61,000 nt of DNA from Symbiodinium natans (taxonomy: Eukaryota > Sar > Dinophyceae > Suessiales > Symbiodiniaceae), in contig CAJNDS010000258.1 in assembly GCA_905221605.1 (NCBI GenBank), forward strand, positions 535,592 through 596,591, given 5' to 3'. Shown here piece by piece: positions 22,701 through 34,633 of the stretch. The translations under genes and the position numbers were made by a program. Every line of letters starts with the position of its first letter. The first letter of the stretch is position 1. The notes below the pieces were generated by a model. That model ran no database searches. It had not been told where the DNA came from and was given only the letters and a program-made list of their open reading frames with translations.

Positions 22701-23436
22701 ACAAACAAAGGCTTCGAGGTTCGCCTGCAAGGAATCCTGCGGAATTAACGTAGGAGTTCTGTGTGCTCACCGAATTGCAAAGTACCGCTTTTGAAGCCTT
22801 TGGCAACATCGAACCTGCAAAGATCCACACAAAAAAGCACAACAAAAAAACAGCTCTCCTTCTAGTTCTAGATCCATCGTGCAAAGGGAACCTGCGTATC
22901 AGAACCGCAAATTCTAAACCCAAATGCCATGAACCCAAATCCTTGAACCCCCCTTGAGTCACTTGAGCGCAGGCGCTTTCGCTGTCGATGTCGGCACCCA
23001 CCAGAACGGGCGCGGCGGTGTTCGCCATGCCAAAGATGCGGTGGGGGGAGGCGTGGGGTTGTTTCGGCTTCACGCGGGCTTCTCAGGCGGTTTTCCCCCC
23101 AGGAATGTCAGAGGTGGTGGGTGAGGAGGGCCGGGTGGGGTTTACAGGGCTAAGCTCTGGCGTCGTGAGGTTTGAGCTGGGCCTACTTTGCTTCTGGGCC
23201 TTAGACTTAGGGGCTTTAGGGCTTCCATGAGCTTCCAAAGGGTTGGCATTGGCTTGCCTTGATGCTGGAAAGGAATGCAGCATGCTGAAATCGTTGAGTT
23301 GAGCCCATGCGGTTTGCCCGGCACTTTGAGAGCTAGACTCCCAAGATCCCGCTGGTCTGGTCCCCGCGTAGAGCTTCAAGCCGTGAGAGAATGGTCGTGC
23401 ATAGTCATGGTCAATGGGTGAAGCTAGACTGAGCAA
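22699..23436 (-). CDS. Open frame interrupted by one TGA
   Basis: One minus-strand frame is open from 23436 to 22699 except for a single TGA at 23085-23083. Before it lies a Ser/Pro/Lys-rich stretch (KAPKSKAQKQSRPSS). After it comes IFGMANTAAPVLVGADIDSE, where the ATG at 23028 could also be a separate start. Third positions are G/C-rich on both sides of the TGA. Possible causes are an intron I cannot place, a pseudogene, two genes, or chance. No family recognised. Confidence 0.3.
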
Positions 23437-23439
23437 AGG

Positions 23440-24598
23440 ATGTTAAGGTAAACCGAATGATAGTCGTGCATAGTCATGGGCAAGGGTCAGTCACTCGCTG
23501 TGTCGTGCAAGAGCTGTCACTGTAAGCAAGATGCCTGTTGGTGTAAGCATGAATCTTGTCTAATCCCTCGATCAGAGATATCTGAGCACCCAACTCACCC
23601 ACTACCAGAAGCTCAATGGAAGTGGGGGTCCTGGAACATGCAGGCGGACATCTGCTGCCGCGGCGTGGGCATGGGTGGCAGTGGTGTCCAGGTCTGTTTC
23701 CCAAACCTGAGCTTAGGATGCAAAACCTTTGGAGACCATTGCTTGTGAGGCTGAAGGATTCAGGCATATTCAGGCTCAAGGCATCAGTGGTAACACAAAG
23801 GCCTTCGACCTGCATGTTCCGTGTCGGGGAATGCCAGGACCAGTCATCCCGATGGCCAAGAATCGGGGACAAACCCTGCTTTGACGCGAAAAAGTCACCA
23901 GAAGGTTTTTGAGAGCCCGCTCTCCTGATCCAATGGCAAGGGAATCCAGGTTTTCGCTCTGTTTGTGGGGGTGTTGTGCAACGTGTCAGGCAAAGCACGT
24001 TCCAAACAAAAGCGCTTTGAACTTCCTAACTGTTGCCGGTCCCTTATGGTTCTCATGCTTGTGAGGGAGATTTTGAAGCAGAGTCGCTCTTGTGTTCATC
24101 AGTCAGTTCGTTTGGAACATGCAGCCTAAAAATATTGTGGGTTCGCGGGGAAGTTTTCAGGTTTGGTGCTTAGGCCTTAGAGGCGCGCGTGGCTGCCCTT
24201 CGGGACTGTAATACATGCGCAGCGCCTGGCGGACCGTGACGTTCTTCTTAAGAATGAGGCGTGAGTGAGAGTGGAGTGTTGTGCCTTTGGTGGCTTGCGG
24301 CGCATGAAGCAAGAATCCTCGCTAGCGATTACAAGAAGCTCAGCTCAGAGCATCAAGCGCGGCTTGGCCTGCGAGCATCTGCAGAAGCAAAGACCGGATG
24401 ACCCGCCCAAGCCCAGCACTCTCATAATCTCGCCCAGGTGTGCCCAAACCTCGAAAAACTCAGCCAGAGGCGATGTTTATGTTTTTATAACATAGACTCT
24501 ACTCCGCTGTGCTCGACTTCTGAGCCTCAAAGCGCCGAGTCTGGGTGTCCCCGAACTCCAACACATACCACCCCCCCTCCCCCCGCTCCCCTCCCCCC

Positions 24599-24641
<43 letters not shown>

Positions 24642-25110
24642 CCTCCCCTCCCCCCCCCACCCTCCCCCCCCTCCCCCCCCCCTTGCCGTCTCATTCAGCG
24701 CCGCCCGCTCTGCGAAGGTGAGGGCCTGGCCGCTGAGGCCCAGTCCTCCCAAGGCTTTCGGAGATCGACGGGGGGGCTTAAGGGCACAAGGGGTTTACAG
24801 GGGCGAAAACAGTGACAAAAGTCCAATCACCAACGCAGCTTCTCCTGAGTGTTTGAAGTTCGGGTTTCGCCTTCTCCCAAAGATTCCACAGAAATGGCTT
24901 TGGGATGTAGGGCGGAAGGGGATTGTAGGGCTGTTTACTGCAAGGTTACCAGGTTCCAAGGATGTTTTCTGGAGCACAGAGCGACGGGTGTTATTGTCTT
25001 ATTTCAGGGGCCGTCTGAAGCCGGTGGCGCATTGGGATTCATAGCTACATGCTCTCAAACCTTGTCCTGCACCATGCACGCCCGAGGGCTCTGGAATGTA
25101 GCTCGTTGAA
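23440..25110. other. No gene firmly supported
   Basis: Several overlapping open frames exist, the longest on the minus strand at 23474-23998, without motif or splice support. A plus-strand segment at about 24270-24400 (reading ILASDYKKLSSEHQARLGL) might be an exon. A C-rich tract with T interruptions lies at 24578-24682. Confidence 0.4.
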
Positions 25111-25121
25111 ACTCCAAAGGC

Positions 25122-25712
25122 TCACTGAACTATCCCCCATAACCTGCGAGGACCTTGCAGACCTGACGAAAACTCCTGACCATTTCTAGCCCTGGTGAAA
25201 AGGTTCATTGAAGTAGAGAGCATGCCGGGCGGACAATTCCCAGGAATCGTGAGCTCTGGAACTGCCGAACTGTTGTTAGCCATTCGGGATTCGACTCGTT
25301 CGGTGCCCAGGCCTCCAAAGTTGTAAACCTCTCCGGCCTCCTGAGTCAGCGGGCTGAGGGGAGCCAAGCCCTAAGCCCCTCGTCTTCTGTCTTCCATGCA
25401 ACTCTGTGTTGAAAGACACTCGGAGAGAAACGAACACGCCGTGAAATACACAACGGACGCAGAACATGCCGCCCTGCAGCATCAGGATACGGTAGCCCTC
25501 ACTTCAGACCCTGTAACCCTGGGCTTCCAACACCAATGATCGAAACGGCTCCGCAAAGAGGAGAGCGGACTGATGGAAAGAGCTGCCACATGCCCACCTG
25601 AGTCAAGAATGGTCTCAAGGTTGCTCAGAATGGCACCGAGTTGAACTGACATGAAACGTAACTCCCCAGACCGCAAATCCCGCCCCACCAAGCAACAAAG
25701 ACAAAAATGCAC
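25122..25712 (-). CDS. Split hypothetical gene
   Basis: Terminal exon 25370-25122 (83 codons with stop) joins in phase 0 through a 49 nt GT-AG intron to an exon ending at 25420 that reads LMLQGGMFCVRC and then a hydrophobic VFHGVFVSLR. The acceptor GGGGCTTAG|GG resembles a telomere-type unit. Another open segment upstream (25500-25712, VQLGAILSNLETILDS) is a likely earlier exon, join unresolved. No family recognised. Confidence 0.3.
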
Positions 25713-25837
25713 TACGTAAAGCCCAAAACCCTAAACTTTTCAAACCCTTCTCGCGCGCCTGTGAGTCGAAGACTTCGAAGGAAGCAGTAGCTCCAGCCTT
25801 GATCCGAGATGGGGGAGGGCTTAGGACGCAGGCTTAG

Positions 25838-25862
25838 GGATTAGGGTTTAGGGTTTAGGATT
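25838..25862 (+). repeat. Short telomere-like array
   Basis: Three TTTAGG(G) units, with single scattered units nearby. Confidence 0.75.
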
Positions 25863-26239
25863 GGGGTGCAGGATGCATAACTATGCCTTCCATTCTTTGG
25901 GTTTTGGGTATTTGGGGCAGTTTAGGGTGATCGGTTAGGGTTTCTAGATGCATTACCTTTGCGTTTAGGGTTGGGGGGGGGGGAAGGCTGGATCATTCGA
26001 GAGCTTTAGGGGAGTCTTAGAGGCGTGGAGGTTTTCGCAGGACGTGTCGAGGCGTCAGGGCTCTTTGGGAGAATTTGCCGGAGTAGAAGGGCTGCAAACG
26101 ATTTCTTTGTGCCCCAGAAACAGCTTGGTCGGCAGAGGCCTCTTCTTTTAGGAGGCACCATGAATGCCGAAGCCTCTGCAAAGCCAATAATAGCAGCTCA
26201 CGATGCCCAACCTCCAGTCCCAAAGCCCCCTCAAGGCCC

Positions 26240-28400
26240 CTCTCGGTCTGCGTCCTCGGAGAGCTCGCCGCCGAAGACGATGATGCGCCCATCTGCACAG
26301 GTGGCTGAACAGGCCTTACAGCTGCGGGTGTTGGATTCGGGGCCCCCCCCCCCTTTCTCCGTGCATGTAAGGCTTTCGGGATGTTCAGGTCTGAAAAGAG
26401 AGTCCTCTTTTGTTGAAATTTCAAAGGGGGGGCGGGGGTGCGAGGGTGCACGGGTTGCATGAGGGCCTCTGTGTGGTTCTCACGAATGCCTTAGGCGGAC
26501 TCAGTATTGCGGCTTTGGGGTGGGGTGCAATCCTGTGCAAGCTTTCAGGCCTAACATCCCTGGAACCCCAATCCTTGCACCCCAATCTCTAGCAACAAGT
26601 ATTCAGGACCACTATGGACGACTTCGCTCACGAGTGCAAGTTGCAATGCCATGCTGGCAGCTGTTTCGTTCTATCTTGCAATGGCTGAATCCCTTGCCCC
26701 CCCCCCCCCCCCAAAAAAAAAAAAAAAAACAGACTTCTGGGTGTCAGACGTACCTCGGCTTCTGCATTGGCGTCACTTCCTGCTACCCGCTACACATTTA
26801 AATAAGAACGCCTGAAATCCTGCAGTCCTCCGACCAAGGTTTAATAAGCACATGTGAGCGGACGCCAAGCATCGAGGCTACTAGTAACAGCCGAGACAGC
26901 CACAACATCAGGCAGGCAGAAATGTGGCTTCGCAAGCAGACTCAGGTTTGCATGGGCGCCCGAAGCGAGTCCTGCCACTTCTGCGTGGTTGGGTGGAACT
27001 GCTCGACTGAACCTCAATATGAAGCTTGCAGGCTGGGCATTTTCTTGAAAGCTGAATGTCCGATCGACGTGCGGAACGATCAACGCAAAAGTCTGAAGAC
27101 GTGCGATTAAGGGCTCAGACTTTGTGCGGCTTCAGGCATGCGCACACGCACACCTCCAAAAGAACCTCCAAAGACGGGTGCCGCACGCAGGGCGTTGAAG
27201 CCATCGTAGCCACCCAGCACGTAAAGGTAGCCCTGGCCGTGCTCTTTGTGCAACTCGCACAAGCGAGCTTTCTCTTCGAAACCCAAGATCCCCATGATGT
27301 TTCGTTTGCATTTTCTCAGATTTTGTTCGGGTTTGTGCGGTCTCGAGGGTTTACAGGGAACTTTCCAGAAGCCCGCACACTGCGCACACTGGCGCCTGAC
27401 ATTCGAAGGCCGCGGCTTTGATCCGAGGCGTTGACATGGGTGGCAGCTGCTCCTCACAGCTTCCGAAGGAAGAGCTTCAATACAGGCGCTAGCAGGCGAG
27501 GTGTAGACGGGCGAAGCCCCTGGTCCCAGCCCTGTGGACTCCCCAAGTCCCCCAGCTTGGGGCATCGGCCCAGGTCTGGGCGCCGAAAGGATTGAATCGC
27601 TGCACCTCACCAGGCTTGGGGGCCCTTGCTTGGTTTGGGATTCCGAGGCCCTAAATACCCTAAAACCCCTCAAAAAAGAGCCTTCAAAGCATCCAGACAA
27701 CAAACGTTTCTGATCGTTTTTGTGGAGCTGAGGCACGTCCGCCAGGGCCACCCCGCGGACTTCCCCGCCGATCCTGGGCATGTGAGCTGCTTCGTAGTTC
27801 CACAAGGTTTTCTCTTCCCTTCAGCTCGAAAGGATTTCGGACGTTCCACCCATCCGTGGTTTTGCTGGGGTGGGCCCGTACTGTAAATTGGGAAAGACCC
27901 ATCTCTCCGAGGCCCCGGGCACGTAGAGCTGGCCAGCCACGACGGCCAAGCACACCCCGTGCCTTCCCGTGCTGATCGGCGGCCTTCGCGTCGTGCGAAG
28001 GCCATATGAGGCTCGCCAGGTGATGCTCTTAGGTTTGGACAACTGTAAAGGGCTGCAAAGGGACCTTCGGGACCCGCCGAAGCCCTAAAGACTCGGGAAG
28101 ACGCTGGCAAAAAGCTTGACCTTAAACTACTAAGGCAGCAGTCAGATCGTGAGATCTATGTCCACAAAGACAGGGCCGAGTTTGTCTCCGCCTTCTCAAG
28201 TTGCCCAGAGCCGCCCTGAAGCCTCTGAAGCCTCTGAAGCCTCAGAAGCCTCAATACACCCTCTCAAGCCAGATGAGCTGCGAATCTCCTTTCATCTGAG
28301 GCCGCCGCAGGGACTCCCAGGAACCGTCCGCCGGGTCGAAACGCTCCACGGCAGTCAGGGGGGTGAAGCTGTCGTCCAGGCCTGGGGTAACAAATCGGCT
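26240..28400 (-). CDS. Kelch-repeat protein, multi-exon
   Basis: Kelch blades fold into a beta-propeller used mostly for protein binding. Four kelch signatures occur on one strand, in order: LTAVERFDPADGSWESL (28358-28309); GVCLAVVAGQLYVPGA (about 27965-27912), preceded by STGRH; GQGYLYVLGGYDGFNAL (27238-27187); and GRIIVFGGELSEDAD (26290-26245). A weaker fifth, reading AAHMPRIGGEVRGVALADV, lies near 27805-27740. The signatures are in different frames and separated by non-coding DNA, so the gene is spliced. One acceptor is clear (TTACCCCAG|GCC at about 28381); other edges are not fixed, and GC or GA donors may be used. Codons in the signatures are strongly G/C-ending. Both ends of the gene are open. 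Other partner domains were not found. Confidence 0.75.
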
Positions 28401-29004
28401 CTTGGGACTTGGGGAGAACTTGCTGAAGCCTCCGAGCGTAGAAAGAAGAGAGAGAGAGAGAGAGGGGGGCTTGTTTTCGTGGCTCCGGAGTCGGGAGACA
28501 GGAGGGTAGAAGGGATTCGTGTTGCTCTGCGCGGGCGCTTTCCCCCCGTGCAGACTCAGTAAAGGTTCCGCGGGCTCAGCTATTGGATGTTGGCAAGCAC
28601 TTGAAATGTCAACGCTGGGGGATTTAGGGTGCAGCAGCTTCTCGTCAGCAAGTGCACGCACGACGCACTTTGCCTCTCATTTGTTGGGCTTCCGCAACTG
28701 AACTTCACTATAGCTCTATAGCCCTTTTCGTGACCCTAAGAAGCAGCCCATGCACCGAGTAGAATCCGTATTCCCCCAAGCCCGCCCGCCTCCAACGACA
28801 TACAGCCGTTCGCGCTTCAGCTCTCGAAGGGCCTTGCCAATGGCCCGTTTCAGCGCCTGCCCAACTTAGCAGGAAGAGGGTGTTTTATAGGGGCTCAGGA
28901 GACGGGAACCATTGGGAACGTGTGGTCTGGGATTTTCGGGGCTTGGATAAGGCGAGTTTCGCTTTACGGGCTTCAGCTTCTTGCGGCTTCTTGATGTTTC
29001 TTGG

Positions 29005-29620
29005 GTTTAGGGTTGAGGGTTCAGGGTTTAGGTCTGGGGTTTAGGGTTGGAGGGCTGGAGGGTTAACAGGGTTTCATGGAGCCCGCCCCCCCCCCTTCCC
29101 TCGCCTTGGAGCAAGAGGACAGCTGGCCTGCTGAGGAGGGCTCTGCCAAGGAGCAAACCTTGAGAGCTGCGCTCTAAGAGGAAGCTGAAGCTGCCATCAC
29201 TCTTTGAGAAGTTACCCAAAAAGTTATCTATATCAACCCTATAACACCCTAAACCTAAACCTTATACACCCTCAAGAGTTGGGCAGTTAAGGGCAGTTGC
29301 GGGCCTAAGTGAACTTTGTGGGCGGCCGGTTCTCAAGGTCCTGCAACGCCGACACATCTTGAATGAGTCAGCTGTCGTAGAAAAAAAACCGCTCAGCGTC
29401 GGAGGCTCTGTTGGGGAGGCCATTAGATACTAACAAGGTACAAGAAATCAGGTCTTTGCTGGGGACACCCAGCGCTCGAAGCCGCCCTAAACCCTAAACC
29501 CTAAACCCTAAACCCTAAACCCCAAAAACCCCAAACCCTAAACCCTAAGCCCTAAGCCCTAAGCCCTAAGCGCGAAGCCCTAGGCCCGAGGCCCTAAACC
29601 CTAAACCCTAAGCCCAAGCT
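29005..29620. repeat. Telomere-like arrays
   Basis: TTTAGGG-type units at 29005-29050 and a longer CCCTAAA array with CCCTAAG variants at 29487-29615. No gene is supported between them. Confidence 0.85.
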
Positions 29621-29876
29621 CGGGCTCTGAGCGCCGCACCGCTAACGCCAAGTCATGGGAGGCGAGCTGCGCCTCCTGTGCCGGCGGTGTATTTCGAGGG
29701 ATCTCTCTATTGTAGATTGTAGTTATATCATATATCATAGGACGGTCATGCTTCTGACAGTGTATGTATATATACATATATATATATACATCAAGCCTAC
29801 TAATATAGTGTGTGTATGTGATTGTGGATGTATCTTGTTTGAGCGTGTAGGCCAATGTGTGGGGTTGTTTGGCGGG

Positions 29877-30245
29877 TTATCGGTCCTTGTCGTTGACGTG
29901 CTGCCTCTTCAGCACCTCGCCCAAAATCGCATGTGGGTGCAGGCCACCATATCCTGGCAGCAAGTTGAAGGCATGGCCCGTTTTCTGCCTATACCGCAGC
30001 TCTGAAGACCATGTGAAGGAATCGACTTTGGGCAGAAGAGCCAGGATTGTGGAAACTACTACGTGTGAACCATGAAACTCCACTTCAGGTGCCGTACGAA
30101 CCGGTGTTTCTCACTACCATCCATCTCCACAGATCACTGTGCACTGCTTGCCGGACACCTGTTCTAACTCTTCCCCTGGTACCTTCAGAGCTATGGGTAG
30201 GAAAACTGCCCCCAGTCCGATGCAGGGCGCAGCACGAGCCCCGGC
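29877..30245 (-). CDS. Two terminal exons of a hypothetical gene
   Basis: Exon 30245-30183 (after TTCATGCAG|G) joins in phase 1 through a 100 nt intron (AAG|GTACCA donor) to terminal exon 30082-29877. The latter reads TGHAFNLLPGYGGLHPHAIL and ends with a TAA stop. The G/C-ending codons and the Gly-Tyr-Gly-Gly-Leu-His-Pro-His run suggest a real protein, but I do not recognise it. Confidence 0.35.
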
Positions 30246-31148
30246 CTGCATGAACGCCCATTACAGCCTGTCCAGAGGCGCGAGTCTGTGTCTGTTTCTC
30301 TCCTGAGCCAAATGCGCACCCGTCGGCATACAAGGGCAAGGTGGCCCCTCCCGAAAACCGGCTTCTTGCCAGGGCCGACTCTGCCAAGGGATGAAGCGCT
30401 TAGCCTTTTGTTCAGCGTGCCCAGCTTCGAAACTCGCTTCGTGAAGAAAAACAACACCAAAAATTAGGGCTTTTTGGGCCAAGCAGAGCCGGAGAGGGAA
30501 GCTGAACATCGAGCAAGGAGCACCTCGCGCTCGATGTGATCGAGCTGAGTCCCTGACCCCTTGAATGAAAGAAGATATGGAAACATGGGACATCTCTCGG
30601 CAGGTCCGTAGGAACAGGTGACAGGCGGTGCCCAGGCAGTGATGGCAGTGCTCTCAGAGTTTTTCCCATGCCCGCACAGCCCCCCATTTTTTGGTTCCAC
30701 GCTCAAGTAGCCACAGCATCCGACGCGTGAGACTCTCCCGTCCTGCTCCCAGCTGCTGTTTTCTGCTGAAGCTCACGGAGCCGATGAACCCGAGTGGAAG
30801 TCGCAGATGGGTTCAGGATTGCTCAGGATGGGCTACTAGGCCCTCTAACCCCCCCATAAGCAGCCTATGTACATCGCCCTATAATGGGCTTAAGGGGCCC
30901 TTTTTTCAGGGTCATAGGGTCCATCCTGGTGCTTTAGGATGCCAAACCCTGGAACTCGGAGTCCATCGCCCTTGAAAACAAGTGGAGTGAAAAACAGCAG
31001 CCAGGAGCGGGGAAGTTTTGGCAAGGCTTTGTGCCAAGGGCCCTGAGGACTTCTCAGTTTAAGGCGTAAGATGGCAATTAAAGGCTTTGAGGCTTTGAGG
31101 GACGCGATTCCCAAGAGAGTACAGCGCTGTGCTGTGCGGGGCTGTGCG

Positions 31149-31213
31149 GCGCTGTGGTGCGGCGCTGTGGTGCGGCGCTGTGGTGCGGCGCTGTGGTGCG
31201 GCGCCGTGATGCG
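31149..31213 (+). repeat. 13 bp minisatellite GCGCTGTGGTGCG
   Basis: Five head-to-tail copies, the fifth with two changes. Looser GCGCTGTG units continue on both sides (31125-31290) and explain the Ala/Cys/Arg ORFs here. Confidence 0.92.
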
Positions 31214-31706
31214 CTGTGCACCGTGCGAGCTGTGCGGCGCCGTGCTGCGCGCTGTGGGGCTGCGCGCTGCGCTCTGTGCGCTTGCGTGCTGCGAAGTCGC
31301 TGCGTGCCATGGCATGCATCCTCGAGCCCTCGAGGTGTCAGCTTCGCCCTTCTTTGTTGGGGAGATGGTACTGGTCGCTAGAGTCACTAGACCTTGATGT
31401 CGGATCCTGGGGAAGTCCAGTCCAGGGCCAACCTATCTCCAGGCGCGCTGGGCGGCCTTCTGCCCGTCGGAGACCTTTCTGCCGGTCGAGGGATTTGGCC
31501 GGGATTGTGGGTTTAGGGATTGTGTTGCGACAAGTTCCCTCGTTGTTGCCCCGAAGCTCCTCATCACTGAAAACACTGCGAAGCTTCTCACTTTAAGTCT
31601 GAGAACAAATATATATATATATATATGTTAGAGAGATATGTTTCAACCACATCTGCGACCTCATACTGAGGCTGGAGTCTTAACGAACCCCAAAGCCCCT
31701 TTCAAC

Positions 31707-32695
31707 CCTCTCCCCTACTGAACCTGTTGCCCCCGGACAAGCTGAGGTCACGGCACTTCGCTTGCTGGGGCCTCGGGCTGAAGCGGAAAGGACTTTCAGG
31801 GACATTTATAGGGAGTCTTCAGTTTAGTGAAAGTTGTCTCCCGAAAACGGCTTGCCGTTACAAACACCTTAGCCTCTCGCTCGCGGTTCGCCGTGGCTGC
31901 TGCTCGGCCTAGGTCGGGCGCTCTGGGCGCTCTGGGCTTTCTTGGAAGACCTCAAACCCCAGACTTTCCCACAGAGCTCTTGCTTAATTTGCGATTTCCT
32001 GCCAAGTTCTACAAGGTCAAGCTAGCATCTCATCAAGCTGAAGAATCGCTTCAGACACCTCACAGGCTTCAGTACAGGCGAATCCTGGATGGGAGCTTGC
32101 GCACTCTCACGGACGCAACGTGTGCCACAGCTAGGGGTGCCGCTTTCGCGGACATCGGTGATGGGTAGTAGAACTCGCCCTGTGTGCGTCCGCAATTCTT
32201 GGTAGGGATACGTCAGTGGACTCGCAATCCCGGAGTTCTGTGTCCAAGCACAAAGCCAATGCCCTTAACAAGGAGAGACTCACTCTCTCGCAGCTGCGGG
32301 GCACTGGCCAAGACATCAAGGACGAGCCCGCCATGTTCTTCCACTAGTACACGCATCTAAGCAGATGGAGAGCACTCACGGTACGCCGTAGCATACCCCC
32401 CCCCTCGGGTTTTCCATGCTCCCACCCTCAACTTCAATCCTCCAGGGCAGGAGCAACAAAAGACACCCCCGGAAGATGCTTCCTCACCCAAACGATGTTT
32501 TACGAACATAAGGGATCCCTAGAATAGCCCCCCCAAATAGTAGGAGTCCCTGATATTAAGGACCCCAATAAAGGTCCCCGTAAACCTGCAAAAAACGAAG
32601 CCGATGAGAAGTGGCCTTCCGCACCGCTTCCCGCAGGTTCGACTCGCTCGGGAGGAGCCCGTGCCCTGCCAAGGCATAGGCTTGACGGGCCCTGA
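31707..32695 (+). CDS. Split hypothetical gene containing an introner-like element
   Basis: Predicted exons: about 31707-31818 (reading AEVTALRLLGPRAEAER); about 31977-32157; 32217-about 32345 (KHKANALNKERLTLSQLRG); about 32410-32496; and 32601-32695 with a TGA stop. The 59 nt intron at 32158-32216 is phase-consistent (CG|GTGATG, GTCAG|TG). So is the 104 nt intron at 32497-32600, of which 89 nt is an inverted-repeat element whose first two bases are the GT donor. Joins between exons 1-2 and 3-4 are unresolved. No family recognised. Confidence 0.38.
32497..32585. mobile_element. Inverted-repeat element, family B copy 1
   Basis: An 89 bp element with ends GTTTTACG and CGTAAAC. Its interior shares CCCCCAAATAGTAGGA and GGACCCCAATAA with copy 2 at 49592-49678. 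The 5' end supplies the GT of the predicted intron at 32497-32600. Confidence 0.75.
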
Positions 32696-32871
32696 GAATC
32701 CTTAGAACCTGGGGAGGGGTTCTGAGGTGGGGAGTCCCTCATCTCTCCCCCCATTCTCTCCCTCTTCCCCCCCAGGGGCCGAGGCCCATGGTCGCTCCCA
32801 GGGGGGGCTGCACCACCAACCCGCGGCCGCCGATGAGGACGACCTTCTGCCTGGCACGTTGGTTGAGGATT

Positions 32872-32912
32872 GAGGGTTTAGGGTTTAAGGGTTAAGGCTT
32901 TGAGGGTTTAGG
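32872..32912 (+). repeat. Short telomere-like array
   Basis: About five degenerate units (GGTTTAGG, GGGTTAAGG) upstream of ambiguous open frames at 32.9-33.5 kb. Those frames exist on both strands, and no gene is called for them. Confidence 0.75.
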
Positions 32913-34001
32913 GGTTGAAAGAAAGGATGACAAAAGAGATGAAGAAGCCGAGGAGCTTGGGGGTTTGAGAGATCTCCTGCACTTGAGTACAGTCGGCCTT
33001 GTGTGTAGTCTTGGTTGTCAGCAGCGCAGAGACGCGCTTTTTTAGGACCCTCAGAACCACCGTAAACCGCACAAAAAATGCGCGAACAGCACAGCACATG
33101 GGGCCTGGGCTTGCGCGGCTGCGACCTGAGCACCGAAACCTGGGCGATGCCCGTGGAACCTGGGAGAAGGCTTCTTTGCTCAGCTTCATTATGCAGAGCT
33201 CGTGGGCTCAGGGCCCAGGGCTCATAGCAGTTTGGGGGTATCCGGGCTGCACTAGGCCGAAAAGCCTTGCTGAGCATCCTCCCACAACCACACACACCGA
33301 GCCTCAAAGCCCAGACCTCCCAACACCCAACACCCACCCCTGCAATCGCCCAGCCTCAACCCTGAACCCCCAAAATCCACAAACTACCACCCTTACACCC
33401 CTAAAATCCCCTAAACCCCCAAAAAATCCCCGTTTTCTTGGGGGAACTCTTTGGAGCTAAGCCAGCTAAGCCAGCTAAGCGAAGGCGCAGGAAGCAGAGC
33501 GGCTCAGGCGCTTGGGCCGCGGGGCATCCTGGGCTCAATCAGTCACAATGGGGTTTCAGGTCCCGGTCTTCCAAAGGGGAGGAACAAAGGGTTTGCTGGG
33601 ATTTTGTACAAAGGTGCTCCTTCATTATGTTTGCGGTGGGGGCGGGGGGGGGGGGCTGAGGAACAAATGAGTGCTTGGAGGCGTCTTGGAGGTGCGATGG
33701 GGCTCAGGCACCGGCCGCCAGGTGCTTGGCAGACTGCTGCAAAGCCGGGGCTTTCAGCCCTGCGATGTGGGGTTCGGGTCTGCGGGCCTTTTTGTCTTGC
33801 TGCCGAAAGGCTGTTTGGGGCTCTAAGGAGCTGTAGTAGGCGCTGGCTCTCAGGGGTTCTGTGGAGACTTGAAGGCTGTAAACGGCCCGAACAGCAGATG
33901 GGCGCAGTGGCTCCCACGGCATCATTCTCAACCCGACGTGCCGCGCACAAGTACTCCACCCCGAACCCCAAAAGACCCCTAAGTTCCTAAAGCCGCTGAG
34001 C

Positions 34002-34262
34002 ATGCCCAAAATCGCTAAAGTCTTTATGCAAGAATATTCAACAGCCGCTCTAACTAAGCTGACGAGTCATGCCCTCAAATTTGAGAGCCAAGGAGTCCTA
34101 GGAGAATTTGACCTTATTGAAGGGTGCCTTGCACCTTGCTGTCAGCAGGAACGCCGCTGCGGGTGCCTCGCCGCAGTGCCGCGGGATGCGGCGGAAGGAT
34201 ACGGGCGTTTTCGGGGGTTGGAGGCACATTTTGCTGAAGGGCCCCAGGGATTTGATGTTTGA
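34002..34262 (+). CDS. Small Cys-containing hypothetical ORF
   Basis: 86 codons from ATG to TGA. Five cysteines cluster at residues about 47-60 (CLAPCCQQERRCGC). The frame is favoured by G/C-ending codons in its second half. No family; it may be one exon of a longer gene. Confidence 0.25.
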   Translation: MPKIAKVFMQEYSTAALTKLTSHALKFESQGVLGEFDLIEGCLAPCCQQERRCGCLAAVPRDAAEGYGRFRGLEAHFAEGPQGFDV

Positions 34263-34633
34263 TTGACTTGCTTCGACATCCTGACGCTTCAGCTATCGCT
34301 TCAGCTGGCCAAGCCTTGTCCGAGCCAACAAACCGCCTGAGGCATCGGAGGCATTGGTTCTTTCGAGGCTATCACATAGGAATTGTTTGTGCAGCCTAAG
34401 ACTCTCGATCGCTCGCTCAGACTTTCAGATCATGCTCTCTTGCCATATCGTATCTCTTCTCAGCCAAGCAACGGCAGTGACCACAGCAGCGGCAGACTTG
34501 GAGGTCGAAAACAAAGAGTCGCCCCCTCGGTGTTCAATCAGGCGACACGAGGCAAGAACTGTGATGAGAAGACATTCGAGACTTGCCTTGCAATTCTGCC
34601 TTGACAGGAAACCACGGATCCCGCAACACATGC

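Noticed and set aside
31071-31397. Cys/Ala-rich ORFs on both strands
   Set aside because: Made by the 13 bp GCGCTGTGGTGCG minisatellite and its decayed flanks.
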